From Chitinophaga eiseniae (lineage in GTDB: Bacteria; Bacteroidota; Bacteroidia; Chitinophagales; Chitinophagaceae), in contig NZ_FUWZ01000005.1 in the NCBI RefSeq assembly GCF_900167135.1, positions 195,003 to 259,002 on the forward strand: a DNA stretch of 64,000 bases, read 5' to 3'. A program made the position numbers and the translations under genes. The notes below the pieces were generated by a model. The model worked only from the letters and a program-made list of their open reading frames with translations, had not been told where the DNA came from and ran no database searches. Shown here piece by piece: positions 39,171 through 47,877 of this stretch. Within the stretch, counting starts at the first letter, position 1. Each line of letters opens with the position of its first letter.

Positions 39171-39225
39171 AAGAGAATGGACCGGATTCGGGGCTGCCTG
39201 CGCGGTAGTCCCAAACCGTAGCCCT

Positions 39226-39909
39226 TCAGTCCGGGGACGTAATGTCCATCAGGGGATATTTTTTATAATCCGGGAGATAAAAATGCCACCATTCCGTGCG
39301 GGACCCTTTGAAACCGTGTTGTTTCATCGTGTCGCGCAGCAGTTTACGGTTAGCCGTTACTGTTGGATCGGCGGGTACATAATTTTCATGCGCCTTTTTG
39401 GTGAAATCGTCAAAGTCCGTTGGCATAGCCACGGGCTTTCCCGTTTTAAGGTCTGCCATGGACAGGTCCACCGCTACGCCACGGTTATGCCCGGAGCCTT
39501 TGCGCGGGTCGGCGGCGTACAGATCGTTGGGAACGATTTTGAACATGGCTTCTGTGATCCGGTAGGGACGGTATGCGTCATATATCAGCAGGGTATATCC
39601 CTTTTTATTCAGTGCTGCCTGTACGGCTTTCAGCTTCTCGGCGGCAGGCCGGCGCAGATAGATCTTCGTGTGCTGATAGAGCTGCTGATGGGTGAAATTA
39701 TTGGTAGTGGCGTATCGCACATCTTTACGGATATGCGGTATAAAGGTCTCCAGGTCTACCAGCTGCTGGTTGCTGTCCTTTTTTACCAGTTGCGCGTACT
39801 GCTCCGGGGTGCCTATCACCAGCAGGCCGTATTGATTGGGTTTGGGTTGCTGGGCGGCAGCCTGCTGTAAAAGGCCTCCCAAAAGGGCTGTCAATATCAG
39901 TTTTCTCAT
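39226..39909 (-). CDS. D-alanyl-D-alanine dipeptidase (VanX-like, M15D)
   Basis: The start at 39909 is preferred over the more distant 39936, since it gives a signal peptide (MRKLILTALLGGLLQQAAAQ). 227 residues. Motifs are YDAYRPYRI, SGHNRGVAVDLSM (zinc His and Asp in S-x-H-x-x-G-x-A-x-D) and EWWHFYLP (catalytic Glu and zinc His), which together define VanX/DdpX-type enzymes that hydrolyse D-Ala-D-Ala. Exported forms in non-resistant bacteria probably recycle or degrade cell-wall peptides. No vanA/vanH neighbours are present, so a glycopeptide-resistance role is not supported. Confidence 0.9.
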   Translation of the reverse strand: MRKLILTALLGGLLQQAAAQQPKPNQYGLLVIGTPEQYAQLVKKDSNQQLVDLETFIPHIRKDVRYATTNNFTHQQLYQHTKIYLRRPAAEKLKAVQAALNKKGYTLLIYDAYRPYRITEAMFKIVPNDLYAADPRKGSGHNRGVAVDLSMADLKTGKPVAMPTDFDDFTKKAHENYVPADPTVTANRKLLRDTMKQHGFKGSRTEWWHFYLPDYKKYPLMDITSPD

Positions 39910-40055
39910 GGTCTCAAATGGTAAAAAGTCGTTCATTTGATCCGAAAATTATTGAATTTTGCGAAAATTAGGCAAGAAAGTATGAAATACAGTGAAAATA
40001 CAATTGCAAACCGCTTGGTAAAATAGGTATTTTAGAACCCTTAAATATTTTTAAT

Positions 40056-40838
40056 ATGGAGCTGTTCAGATTAGATCACAAAGTGGCGGTTATCACCGGT
40101 GGTGGTAGCGGCATAGGACAGGCGATCGCTAAATGCTTTGGCGCCCGGGGTGCCAGCGTGCATATTATAGAACTGAATGAAGAAGGGGGCCGGAACACGG
40201 CAGAAGAAATCAAAGCGGCCGGCGGACAGGCGCAGGTACACGCCTGCAACGTGGCCGACCAGGCGGCGGTGATCAACGTAATGGACAGCATTGTGCAGCA
40301 GGCCGGTAAACTGGACATCCTGGTCAATTGCGCCGGTATCGCCCATGTAGGCAATCTTGAGAACACCAGTGAACAGGATTTCGACCGGGTATACCAGGTG
40401 AATGTGAAAGGTACCTATAACTGTATGTATGCAGTCATCCAACAAATGAAGGCCCAGGGCGGCGGGGTAGTGCTGAATATCGCTTCCATCGCCTCCAGCG
40501 TGGGTATCCCCGACAGGTTCGCCTACTCCATGAGTAAAGGAGCTGTGCTCACCATGACCCTGTCTGCCGCCAAGGACTACCTCGGCAGCAATATCCGTTG
40601 CAACTGCATCTCCCCGGCAAGGGTACACACCCCGTTCGTAGACGGCTTCATCGCTAAAAACTATCCCGGTAAAGAGGCGGAAATGTTTGATAAACTGAGC
40701 AAAACCCAGCCGATAGGCCGCATGGCCAAGCCGGTGGAAGTAGGGCATCTCGCCCTCTACCTTTGCTCTGATGAGGCTGGTTTTATCACGGGATGCGACT
40801 ATCCGATCGACGGTGGTTTTATCAGGTTAAATAATTAA
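40056..40838 (+). CDS. SDR dehydrogenase, probable 2-keto-3-deoxy-L-fuconate dehydrogenase
   Basis: 260 residues. Classical short-chain dehydrogenase: cofactor site TGGGSGIGQAIAKCF (near 14-28), Asn motif VNCAGIAHVG, catalytic Ser in NIASIASSVG and YSMSK (Tyr and Lys near 157-161). The acidic residue after strand 2 (IIELNEEGG) suggests NAD+ preference. The neighbours (FAH hydrolase, mutarotase, lactonase, second SDR, FucP) form the non-phosphorylating L-fucose route, where this enzyme would oxidise 2-keto-3-deoxy-L-fuconate to the 2,4-diketo compound. The exact substrate is inferred from context; the two SDRs could be swapped. Confidence 0.8.
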   Translation: MELFRLDHKVAVITGGGSGIGQAIAKCFGARGASVHIIELNEEGGRNTAEEIKAAGGQAQVHACNVADQAAVINVMDSIVQQAGKLDILVNCAGIAHVGNLENTSEQDFDRVYQVNVKGTYNCMYAVIQQMKAQGGGVVLNIASIASSVGIPDRFAYSMSKGAVLTMTLSAAKDYLGSNIRCNCISPARVHTPFVDGFIAKNYPGKEAEMFDKLSKTQPIGRMAKPVEVGHLALYLCSDEAGFITGCDYPIDGGFIRLNN

Positions 40839-40913
40839 TAGATTGAATGTGATGAATATAGCTGAAGGTTGTTATCTTTCAATCTATTCATTCATCAATC
40901 ATTAATAACGATT

Positions 40914-41666
40914 ATGCAACATTTTCGTGTATGGCTGGTAGCACTGGCAGCATTAGCTGCTACCGCCTGTAATTCGGGAACCGGAAACAAGAACAACGGC
41001 GCTGATACGGCTACAGCACTCACACCTGCCACACCCGCAGGCACCGTGGACGTAGCTATTACCGGCAGGGACAAAGACACCCAGACGATCACCATTAAGT
41101 TTCAGATAAAAGATCTGAAAAAAGAAAAAACATTTGAGCAGATGGTGCTGAAAGATGCACCCGAAGCAGAACTCTTCAAAGTGTTGTGGGATGAGCCTAA
41201 CAGCGCTTACATCGGGGTGCTGAAGCCCAACCACGCTGTGCGTTACTATCACGCCAGCCAGGACGGCAACGATCTGAAAGTACTGTGGGCGACTTCTCCG
41301 CCGGAACGTATCTGGAAATACATGGAGAACACGATGGGCCTGGGTAAAGTGTCCGCATCCGCGGAGCTGACCAAAAAGTACAGCAAAAACATGCAGTCAG
41401 GCCAGATCATCGCCGACTTCATCGCAGAAATCAGACCGGACAACAGTCCCGATAGCATAGAGCTCTATGTGGAATTCGGCGGTGTGCAAAAAAGCATGTA
41501 CATCGGCATTCCGGCAGGGTATCAGCCTACCATCCAGCAAACAACAGAGGCGGACCATGTGTACTTCTCGCTGGTAAAAGATGGCAAGGCGGAACCTTTC
41601 ATCGACCTGAAAGTGGACAACGGCCGCTTACAGGTGCAGACACTGAAAGAAATCAAAAAAGACTAA
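40914..41666 (+). CDS. Lipoprotein of unknown function within the fucose cluster
   Basis: The start at 40914 is chosen over 40869 because it begins directly with a lipoprotein signal (MQHFRVWLVALAALAATACN, Cys19). 250 residues. A Thr/Ala/Pro-rich linker follows the Cys, then a soluble mixed domain (TITIKFQIKDLKKEKTFEQM, WATSPPERIWKYMENTMG). No family recognised. It lies between the first SDR and the FAH hydrolase in the same direction, so it is probably cotranscribed; it is not an obvious enzyme of the pathway. Confidence 0.7.
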   Translation: MQHFRVWLVALAALAATACNSGTGNKNNGADTATALTPATPAGTVDVAITGRDKDTQTITIKFQIKDLKKEKTFEQMVLKDAPEAELFKVLWDEPNSAYIGVLKPNHAVRYYHASQDGNDLKVLWATSPPERIWKYMENTMGLGKVSASAELTKKYSKNMQSGQIIADFIAEIRPDNSPDSIELYVEFGGVQKSMYIGIPAGYQPTIQQTTEADHVYFSLVKDGKAEPFIDLKVDNGRLQVQTLKEIKKD

Positions 41667-41690
41667 AGGATAACAATAAAAAATATTGAA

Positions 41691-42542
41691 ATGAAACTGA
41701 TCAGGTTTGGTTTACCGGGACAAGAGAAACCGGGCATTGTTACAGAAGCAGGGATGTTTGACGTCAGCGCTTTTGGTGAAGATTTTGGAGAACAATTCCT
41801 GGCTTCCAACGGCCTGGAACGCCTGTCCCAATGGTGGGCACAGCATGGCGCTTCCTGTCCGCAGGTACCTGCCGGCACCCGTCTGGGCGCTCCGTTCCAG
41901 CGGCCGTCCAAGATCGTGTGCATCGGTCTCAACTATGCCGACCACGCCCGCGAAACCAATGCGCCGATCCCCACGGAACCCATCGTGTTCTTTAAAAGCA
42001 CTACCGCACTGGTAGGCCCCAACGATGACCTGATGATTCCGCGTAACAGCGAAAAAACAGACTGGGAAGTGGAGCTGGCCGTGGTAATCGGTAAAAAAGC
42101 CTCCTACGTGGAAGAAAAAGACGCGCTGGACTATGTAGCCGGCTACTGCCTGCACAACGATTACAGCGAACGCGCCTTCCAGCTGGAAAGAAACGGTCAG
42201 TGGGTAAAAGGCAAAAGCTGCGATACCTTCGCACCTATGGGGCCCTGGCTGGCGACGAAAGATGAGATCAGGGACGTGAACAATCTGCGTTTATGGCTCA
42301 CCGTTAACGGCCAGAAAATGCAGGATGGCAACACCTCCAATTTCATCTTCAACGTACCGTTCGTAGTGGCTTACCTGAGCCAGTTCATGACACTGCTCCC
42401 GGGCGATGTTATCTCCACCGGCACACCGGCAGGCGTAGGCCTCGGCATGAACCCGCAGGTATACCTGAAACCGGGCGACGTAGTGGAACTGGGCATCGAT
42501 GGCCTCGGCACTTCCAAACAAACAGTCGTAGCCTTTAAATAA
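41691..42542 (+). CDS. FAH-family hydrolase, probable 2,4-diketo-3-deoxy-L-fuconate hydrolase
   Basis: 283 residues, fumarylacetoacetate-hydrolase fold. Motifs are VCIGLNYADHARET (near 74-87), KSTTALVGPNDDLMIP, the metal-binding WEVELAVVIGKKA (E-x-E pair near 123-127) and STGTPAGVGLG near the C-terminus. In the oxidative fucose route this family splits 2,4-diketo-3-deoxy-L-fuconate into pyruvate and L-lactate. Related members are annotated as ureidoglycolate lyase or acylpyruvase. The substrate assignment rests on the surrounding lactonase, mutarotase and FucP. Cytoplasmic. Confidence 0.85.
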   Translation: MKLIRFGLPGQEKPGIVTEAGMFDVSAFGEDFGEQFLASNGLERLSQWWAQHGASCPQVPAGTRLGAPFQRPSKIVCIGLNYADHARETNAPIPTEPIVFFKSTTALVGPNDDLMIPRNSEKTDWEVELAVVIGKKASYVEEKDALDYVAGYCLHNDYSERAFQLERNGQWVKGKSCDTFAPMGPWLATKDEIRDVNNLRLWLTVNGQKMQDGNTSNFIFNVPFVVAYLSQFMTLLPGDVISTGTPAGVGLGMNPQVYLKPGDVVELGIDGLGTSKQTVVAFK

Positions 42543-42548
42543 CCGCAT

Positions 42549-42878
42549 ATGAACCGTTATTGCCTGGCACTGGACCTGGTCGACGAGCCACAGCTGATAG
42601 CCGAATATGAAGACTATCACCGCAACGTATGGCCGGAGATCAAAAAAAGCATTACCGACAGCGGTATCCAAAACATGGAAATCTACCGCGCCGGCAACCG
42701 CTTGTTTATGATCATGGAAGTGAACGATACTTTCTCTTTTGACCGAAAAGGAGCCATGGATGCTGCAAATCCTACAGTACAGGAATGGGAACAGCTTATG
42801 TGGAAATACCAGCAGGCTTTGCCGGTAGCCAAACCGGGAGAGAAATGGATCATCATGGATAAGATCTTCACGTTATAA
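42549..42878 (+). CDS. L-rhamnose mutarotase-family protein, probable L-fucose mutarotase
   Basis: 109 residues, RhaM/FucM (DUF718) fold. The N-terminal CLALDLVDEPQLIAEYEDYH and YRAGNRLFMIMEVND are family text, with active-site His in the first helix. It interconverts sugar anomers so that the dehydrogenase gets its preferred form. It starts 6 bases after the FAH-family gene. In this gene set an L-fucose role is more likely than rhamnose, since FucP follows and no rhamnose genes are visible. Confidence 0.88.
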   Translation: MNRYCLALDLVDEPQLIAEYEDYHRNVWPEIKKSITDSGIQNMEIYRAGNRLFMIMEVNDTFSFDRKGAMDAANPTVQEWEQLMWKYQQALPVAKPGEKWIIMDKIFTL

Positions 42879-42975
42879 TTTTTTGATTTTCGATTTTTTG
42901 ATTTTCGGTGTCGGGGCAAAACCTGCGCTCTATTCCGGAAATCAAAAAATCGGAAATCAAAAAATTTCAAAATGA
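42879..42975. repeat. AT-rich intra-operon inverted repeat (copy B)
   Basis: Two tandem copies of GATTTTTTGATTTTC at 42880-42907, a GC-rich loop, then two copies of GGAAATCAAAAAATC at 42938-42968 and TTTCAAAATG adjoining the lactonase start. Same order and orientation as at about 27.3 and 63.3 kb. Confidence 0.8.
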
Positions 42976-42979
42976 TATT

Positions 42980-43807
42980 ATGGTAATCGACGCACATCAG
43001 CATTTCTGGCAGTATGATCCCGTCCGCGACGCCTGGATAGATGATTCCATGCAGGTCATCCGCAGGGATTTTTTTCCGGAACACCTGGAACCCGTGCTGG
43101 CCGCCAATGGCGTACACGGCTGTGTGGCGGTACAGGCAGACCAGTCGGAAAATGAAACCGCTTTCCTGCTGGGCCTGGCGGATAAACATCCGTTCATCAA
43201 AGGCGTGGTTGGCTGGACAGACCTGCGCGATCCCCACCTGCGGGACCGCCTCGCCGCCTATGCCGCCCACCCCAAACTCAAAGGCTTCCGGCATATCGTA
43301 CAGGGCGAACCCGATGTTAATTTCCTGCTAGGAGACGACTTTTGCCACGGCATCGCCGCCCTGGCGGAATTCGGATTTAGCTACGATATCCTCGTATATC
43401 CGAAGCAGTTAGCCGCCACGGCCGCTTTCGTACAAAAATTTCCGGACCACCGCCTCGTGATAGATCATCTGGCTAAACCGGATTTTAAAACCGGGGAGCT
43501 GGACGAATGGGCCGCTTACATGCGCCGGATCGCCCAGGCACCGAATGTGTACTGTAAGCTCAGCGGACTGGTGACGGAAGCGGACTGGCAACACTGGCAG
43601 CAGGAACACTTCGAACCATTTCTCGATGTGGTACTGGAATGTTTTGGGCCCAACCGGCTCATGTTCGGGTCTGACTGGCCCGTTTGCCTGCTGGCGGCGG
43701 AATATGCGCAGGTGAAAAACATCGTCACCACCTACATCAGTAAATTATCAACAGCAGAACAAAACAACATTATGGGAGGCAATGCCATCTCATTCTATCA
43801 TCTATAA
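42980..43807 (+). CDS. Amidohydrolase-2 family protein, probable L-fuconolactonase
   Basis: The start at 42980 is chosen because the upstream 24 codons of the longer frame only translate the AT-rich repeat. 275 residues. It begins MVIDAHQHFWQYDP (metal-binding H-x-H), then GVVGWTDLRDP, LKGFRHIVQ, FPDHRLVIDHLAKPD with a further His, and FGSDWPVC with the catalytic Asp near 230. This is the metal-dependent TIM-barrel lactonase group. In the pathway it hydrolyses L-fucono-lactone to L-fuconate. It overlaps the upstream part of the next SDR frame only if that SDR's longer start is used; with the preferred starts they are 22 bases apart. Confidence 0.88.
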   Translation: MVIDAHQHFWQYDPVRDAWIDDSMQVIRRDFFPEHLEPVLAANGVHGCVAVQADQSENETAFLLGLADKHPFIKGVVGWTDLRDPHLRDRLAAYAAHPKLKGFRHIVQGEPDVNFLLGDDFCHGIAALAEFGFSYDILVYPKQLAATAAFVQKFPDHRLVIDHLAKPDFKTGELDEWAAYMRRIAQAPNVYCKLSGLVTEADWQHWQQEHFEPFLDVVLECFGPNRLMFGSDWPVCLLAAEYAQVKNIVTTYISKLSTAEQNNIMGGNAISFYHL

Positions 43808-43829
43808 TATAAAGCATAACACCACGCAT

Positions 43830-44612
43830 ATGGATTTAGGATTACAGGAAAAAGTGATTATTGTTACCGGCGGCGCCAAAGGTATTGGAGAAGGTATTGC
43901 AAAACTGATAGCAGCGGAAGGAGGCATCGTCGTAATTGCCGGCAGAAATGAAACAGACAACAGCAAAACCGTTGACGAGATTATCAGGGCTGGAGGCCAG
44001 GCCTATGGCGTTAAAGCCGAGCTGTCCAATGTTGAGGACTGCCGTAAAGTGATCGCTGAAACCATCGGGAAATACGGAAAAATAGACGGCCTTGTGAACA
44101 ACGCCGGTGTAAATGACGGGGTAGGGCTGGAAAATGGCAGCCCCGAGCGCTTTATGCAATCGCTGCAAAACAACCTGTCACACTACTACAACCTGGCCCA
44201 TTTTGCGCTGCCTTACCTGAAAACCACCAAAGGCAATATCGTGAATATCGGCTCCAAAGTAGCGACCACCGGCCAGGGCAACACTTCCGGTTACGCTGCT
44301 TCCAAAGGCGCCATCAACGCGCTGACCCGCGAATGGGCGGTAGAACTGCTGCCTTACTCCGTACGTGTCAACACGGTCATCCCCGCCGAAGTGTGGACAC
44401 CCCTGTACGAAACCTGGATCAATTCCCTGCCCAATCCGAAAGAAAAACTGGCTTCCATCACCGCCAAAATCCCTTTTGAGCAGAGAATGACCACCTCAGA
44501 CGAGATCGCCAACACCACCGTGTTCCTGCTGTCTCCCCGTTCATCACATACAACCGGACAGATATTATTCGTTGACGGAGGTTATACACACCTCGACAGG
44601 TCCATCAGCTGA
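43830..44612 (+). CDS. SDR dehydrogenase, probable L-fucose dehydrogenase
   Basis: The start at 43830 (MDLGLQEKVIIVTGGAKGIG) is chosen over an upstream ATG lying inside the lactonase gene. 260 residues. Cofactor loop TGGAKGIGEGIAKLI (near 13-27), NNAGVNDGVG, catalytic Ser in NIGSKVATTGQ and YAASK (near 154-158). A group of such SDRs oxidises L-fucose to its lactone with NAD(P)+. Position between the lactonase and FucP supports that step. Substrate is inferred from context. Confidence 0.8.
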   Translation: MDLGLQEKVIIVTGGAKGIGEGIAKLIAAEGGIVVIAGRNETDNSKTVDEIIRAGGQAYGVKAELSNVEDCRKVIAETIGKYGKIDGLVNNAGVNDGVGLENGSPERFMQSLQNNLSHYYNLAHFALPYLKTTKGNIVNIGSKVATTGQGNTSGYAASKGAINALTREWAVELLPYSVRVNTVIPAEVWTPLYETWINSLPNPKEKLASITAKIPFEQRMTTSDEIANTTVFLLSPRSSHTTGQILFVDGGYTHLDRSIS

Positions 44613-44671
44613 GCATTTGCCGACTAAACTGATACATCACTCTTTCACCTGAAAACAATAAACTCTTCGTT

Positions 44672-45904
44672 ATGGCCGGAGGCGCAGTAAGTAATTCCAC
44701 CTATACCAGCAGTCCCCCAAGCGGAAAACAGGCTGGCAACTACCTTTTCCCGTTTATACTGGTCACCAGTCTGTTTTTTTTATGGGGCCTGGCATACGGC
44801 CTGCTGGACGTGCTAAACAAACATTTCCAGGAAGTGCTCAATATAACACCGAAACGCTCCACCCTGCTGCAGGGCGCTTACTTCGGCGCCTACTTTATCA
44901 TGGCTTTGCCTGCCGGCATGTTTATGAACAGGTTCGGCTACAAGAAAGGGATTATCATGGGGTTGCTGCTGTATGCAGCCGGCGCATTCCTTTTCTACCC
45001 GTCAGCCCGGGCGCTCAATTTCGATTTCTTCCTGCTGTCTCTCTTTGTACTGGCCTGCGGGCTGGCCTGCCTGGAAACCGCGGCCAACCCGTACGTTACC
45101 GTCCTGGGACCGAAAGAATCCTCTGAACAACGGTTGAACCTGTCACAGTGTTTCAACGGGCTGGGATCTTTCCTCGGGCCTGTCATCGGCGGCGCCCTCT
45201 TTTTCGGCAGCGGGAAAGACGACCTGACGTCCGTACAGCTCACCTATATCGTTATCGGCGTGGTAGTATTGCTCATCGCCGCCTTCTTTTACCGTACCAA
45301 ACTGCCCGAAATCAAGGAAGCGGAAGGAGAAGCAGTCATGAAAGACGAAAGACCGCTTTTTGCCCACAAACATTTTGTTGGCGGCGTTATCGCGCAGTTC
45401 TTTTACGTGGCCGCCCAGGTGGGCGTAGGAGCGCTGTTCATCAACTATGCTACCGAATACTGGCAGGGTACTTCCAATGAAAAGGCGGCCTACCTGCTGT
45501 CTGCAGGCATGGTGCTGTTCCTCGCCGGCCGTTTCGTTGGTACCGCCCTGATGCGTAAAATCGCCCCGAATCAACTGCTGGCGCTCTACGCTTTCATCAA
45601 CGTACTGTTGTGCGCTTTTGTGATGACAGGCAGCGGGGCCGCTTCCGTATACGCGCTGATAGCGGTGTTTTTCTTTATGTCTATCATGTTCCCGACGATC
45701 TTCGCCCTGGGGGTGAAAGACCTGGGAAAACATACTAAAAGAGGCGCTTCTTTTATCGTGATGTCTATCGTAGGCGGGGCATCTGTTCCCTACCTGATGG
45801 GTGTGGTGACAGAAATGTATTCTACCGCCATTTCCTACGGTATTCCGCTGCTTTGCTTCGTGGTAGTGTTCTACTATGGCTGGAGGGGCTACAAGAGAAG
45901 CTAG
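44672..45904 (+). CDS. fucP: L-fucose:H+ symporter, MFS
   Basis: 410 residues, 12 predicted membrane helices. FucP-family text includes LFFLWGLAYGLLDVLNKHFQ in helix 1, QGAYFGAYFIMALPAGMFMN, and LACLETAANPYVTVLGP in helix 4, which carries the conserved Glu-Thr-Ala-Ala-Asn-Pro block involved in sugar and proton binding. It imports L-fucose across the inner membrane and is the last gene of the cluster. Family members can also carry galactose or glucose, but the neighbours favour fucose. Confidence 0.9.
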   Translation: MAGGAVSNSTYTSSPPSGKQAGNYLFPFILVTSLFFLWGLAYGLLDVLNKHFQEVLNITPKRSTLLQGAYFGAYFIMALPAGMFMNRFGYKKGIIMGLLLYAAGAFLFYPSARALNFDFFLLSLFVLACGLACLETAANPYVTVLGPKESSEQRLNLSQCFNGLGSFLGPVIGGALFFGSGKDDLTSVQLTYIVIGVVVLLIAAFFYRTKLPEIKEAEGEAVMKDERPLFAHKHFVGGVIAQFFYVAAQVGVGALFINYATEYWQGTSNEKAAYLLSAGMVLFLAGRFVGTALMRKIAPNQLLALYAFINVLLCAFVMTGSGAASVYALIAVFFFMSIMFPTIFALGVKDLGKHTKRGASFIVMSIVGGASVPYLMGVVTEMYSTAISYGIPLLCFVVVFYYGWRGYKRS

Positions 45905-45966
45905 GCCCTTTTTAATCCTTTAATCCGCAAAATCATCGTATCTTCCTGAACACAAAAAGGAATACC

Positions 45967-46743
45967 ATGATCTTGCGGATTTTTACTTCCTATATCTTCC
46001 GTTGTGTCCTGATATGCCTGCCTATCCTATGGATCTGCGGATGTGCAAAAAATGATAAAAAAGACGACCCGCCACCGGCGTTTTATACCTGGATGTACCT
46101 GGATTTCTCCCACGAGATGAATGGCAGCCAGCTGGTCAGAAACACAAAGCTTTACACGAATCCTGCCGGTGAAACCTTCCGGGTTTCCCAATTCCGTTAC
46201 TATCTCAGCAACTTCGCCCTGGTGGATAATGCCGGGAAAACCATCCCACTGGCATCCGCCTATTTCCTGGTCAACGATGCCGTGGATTCCACCAAACGGC
46301 TGCGGCTCGACAGTGTGCCGGCCGGCACCTTTACTGCTATCCGTTTCCTCATAGGGGTAGACAGCGCCCGCAACAACAGCGGCGTCCAGTCGGGCGCGCT
46401 GGCCCCGGAAAACGGCATGTTCTGGACCTGGAACAGCGGTTACATCATGGCGAAGCTGGAAGGCACCTCCGATGCGGTGGCATCCCCCACGCATGAGTTC
46501 CAGTGGCATGTGGGCGGCTTCAAAGGCCCCTATAATGTGCTGAAAACGGTGGAGTTGCCCCTGAGCTTCCATGTAGGCGCATTTACCGCAGCGATACCGC
46601 GTTTCAATGTGGCGGCCAATGTGGATAAATGGTTCGCGCCCAATACGGCCAGCTTCGCACAGTCGCCCATTATCATGGCGCCGGGCGAAGCGGCGCTCAA
46701 CATCGCCAAAAACTATCAACAGATGTTCTCCATTAAAAACTGA
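45967..46743 (+). CDS. MbnP-family lipoprotein
   Basis: 258 residues with a lipoprotein signal (LICLPILWICGCAKN, Cys26). The body has the MbnP pattern: YLDFSHEMNGSQL (metal-site region), FRVSQFRYYLSNFALVD, SVPAGTFTAIRFLIGVD and GMFWTWNSGYIMAKLEG near 149-165. In studied MbnP proteins a Trp in such a region is oxidised to kynurenine by the partner di-heme enzyme MbnH and the protein binds copper. The next gene here is a di-heme peroxidase 8 bases away, matching that pairing. Its function in Bacteroidota is not established. Confidence 0.88.
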   Translation: MILRIFTSYIFRCVLICLPILWICGCAKNDKKDDPPPAFYTWMYLDFSHEMNGSQLVRNTKLYTNPAGETFRVSQFRYYLSNFALVDNAGKTIPLASAYFLVNDAVDSTKRLRLDSVPAGTFTAIRFLIGVDSARNNSGVQSGALAPENGMFWTWNSGYIMAKLEGTSDAVASPTHEFQWHVGGFKGPYNVLKTVELPLSFHVGAFTAAIPRFNVAANVDKWFAPNTASFAQSPIIMAPGEAALNIAKNYQQMFSIKN

Positions 46744-46751
46744 TACCACGG

Positions 46752-47816
46752 ATGCGCCATAAAGCGTTATATATCGCTGTTGCCTTCGGGACCCTGTTGC
46801 TGCTCGCCCATGCCTGTAAAAAGGAGAACAGGAACGGTAGCGGTAGCCCCGGACCGGAACCGGTAACGTTGTCGCTGCCACCCGGATTCCCCGATCCGGT
46901 ATATAACTTTTCCGGTAATCCGCTGACGGGACAGGGAATAGCGCTGGGCCGTTTTATATTTTATGATTATCGTCTGTCTAAAGACAGCACTGTTTCCTGT
47001 GGCTTCTGTCATCAGCAGTTCGCCGCCTTCGGGCATTTCGATCATGCGCTGAGCCATGGTGTAGGGGGCAAACAAGGCAATCGCTCTGTACCGGCGATCT
47101 TTAATATGATCTGGCAGAAAGAGTTCATGTGGGACGGAGGAGTGAACAACCTTGAAATACAACCGTTGACACCGCTTACTGATCACCGGGAAATGGGAGT
47201 GGACCTGAAAGAACTACTGCAGAAAATGCAGGGCGATCCCAGGTACCGCCAACAGTTCAAAGCTGCTTTCGGTACGGAAGAAATCACCAGTGAACGGATG
47301 TTCAAAGCCATTACCCAGTTTGTGGGCACCATGATTTCCGGTAATTCCCGCTATGACAGCATTATCCGCAAAGTGCCGGGAGCGGCTTTCTCGCCGGATG
47401 AACAGGTGGGCTATGCAATATATCAGCAGAAATGTGCGGCCTGTCACAAAGAGCCGCTCTTTACTGACCTGAGCTATCGCAGCAACGGTCTGCCTTACCT
47501 GGCAGCGCTCAACGATGTTGGCCGCATGAAGATCACCGGCAATACGGCTGACTACCTCAAATTCAAAGTACCTTCGTTGCGCAATATCATCAGGAGTTCC
47601 CCCTATATGCATGATGGCCGTTATCTTGATATCTTCCAGGTATTCGATTTCTACGATCATGGCGTCAAAGATACCATCACCACCGACGTGCTGGTGCGCA
47701 AAGGCGTTTCCCTTACCGATCAGCAAAAGCGGCAGCTGTACCTGTTCCTCAATACCCTTACCGACTATACGCTGATCAACAATAAAGACCTCTCCGAAGT
47801 ACTGATAGAGCCGTAA
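46752..47816 (+). CDS. Di-heme cytochrome c peroxidase (MbnH/MauG-like)
   Basis: 354 residues with a signal ending in a lipobox-like HAC (Cys18). Two c-type heme sites are visible: CGFCH at 83-87 and CAACH at 228-232. Between them are FNMIWQKEFMWDGGVNNLE (with the WDGG block of the family) and PLTDHREMGVD. Toward the end, VPSLRNIIRSSPYMHDGRY is the usual block carrying a distal ligand. It acts in the periplasm as a peroxidase or as a protein-modifying oxidase. Because it follows an MbnP gene by 8 bases, the likely job is oxidation of a Trp in that partner rather than general H2O2 removal; this is inference from known MbnP/MbnH pairs. Confidence 0.88.
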   Translation: MRHKALYIAVAFGTLLLLAHACKKENRNGSGSPGPEPVTLSLPPGFPDPVYNFSGNPLTGQGIALGRFIFYDYRLSKDSTVSCGFCHQQFAAFGHFDHALSHGVGGKQGNRSVPAIFNMIWQKEFMWDGGVNNLEIQPLTPLTDHREMGVDLKELLQKMQGDPRYRQQFKAAFGTEEITSERMFKAITQFVGTMISGNSRYDSIIRKVPGAAFSPDEQVGYAIYQQKCAACHKEPLFTDLSYRSNGLPYLAALNDVGRMKITGNTADYLKFKVPSLRNIIRSSPYMHDGRYLDIFQVFDFYDHGVKDTITTDVLVRKGVSLTDQQKRQLYLFLNTLTDYTLINNKDLSEVLIEP

Positions 47817-47821
47817 AACAA

Positions 47822-47853
47822 AACCGCCACCGATAAAAATATCAGTGGCGGCT
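47822..47853. terminator. Bidirectional terminator between the peroxidase and tag
   Basis: CCGCCAC (47824-47830) pairs with GTGGCGG (47845-47851), extended by GATA/TATC around AAAA after one mismatch. Lies between the convergent stops at 47816 and 47878. Confidence 0.6.
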
Positions 47854-47877
47854 TTGCAAAAAGTAATCGCTGAAAAA

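Noticed and set aside
39226-39909. Vancomycin-resistance vanX
   Set aside because: The enzyme family matches, but there is a signal peptide and no vanH, vanA or vanS/R neighbours; a cell-wall peptide role is more likely.
42908-42979. Longer N-terminus for the fuconolactonase
   Set aside because: These codons translate the AT-rich inverted repeat (text EIKKSEIKKFQND); the family N-terminus starts at 42980.
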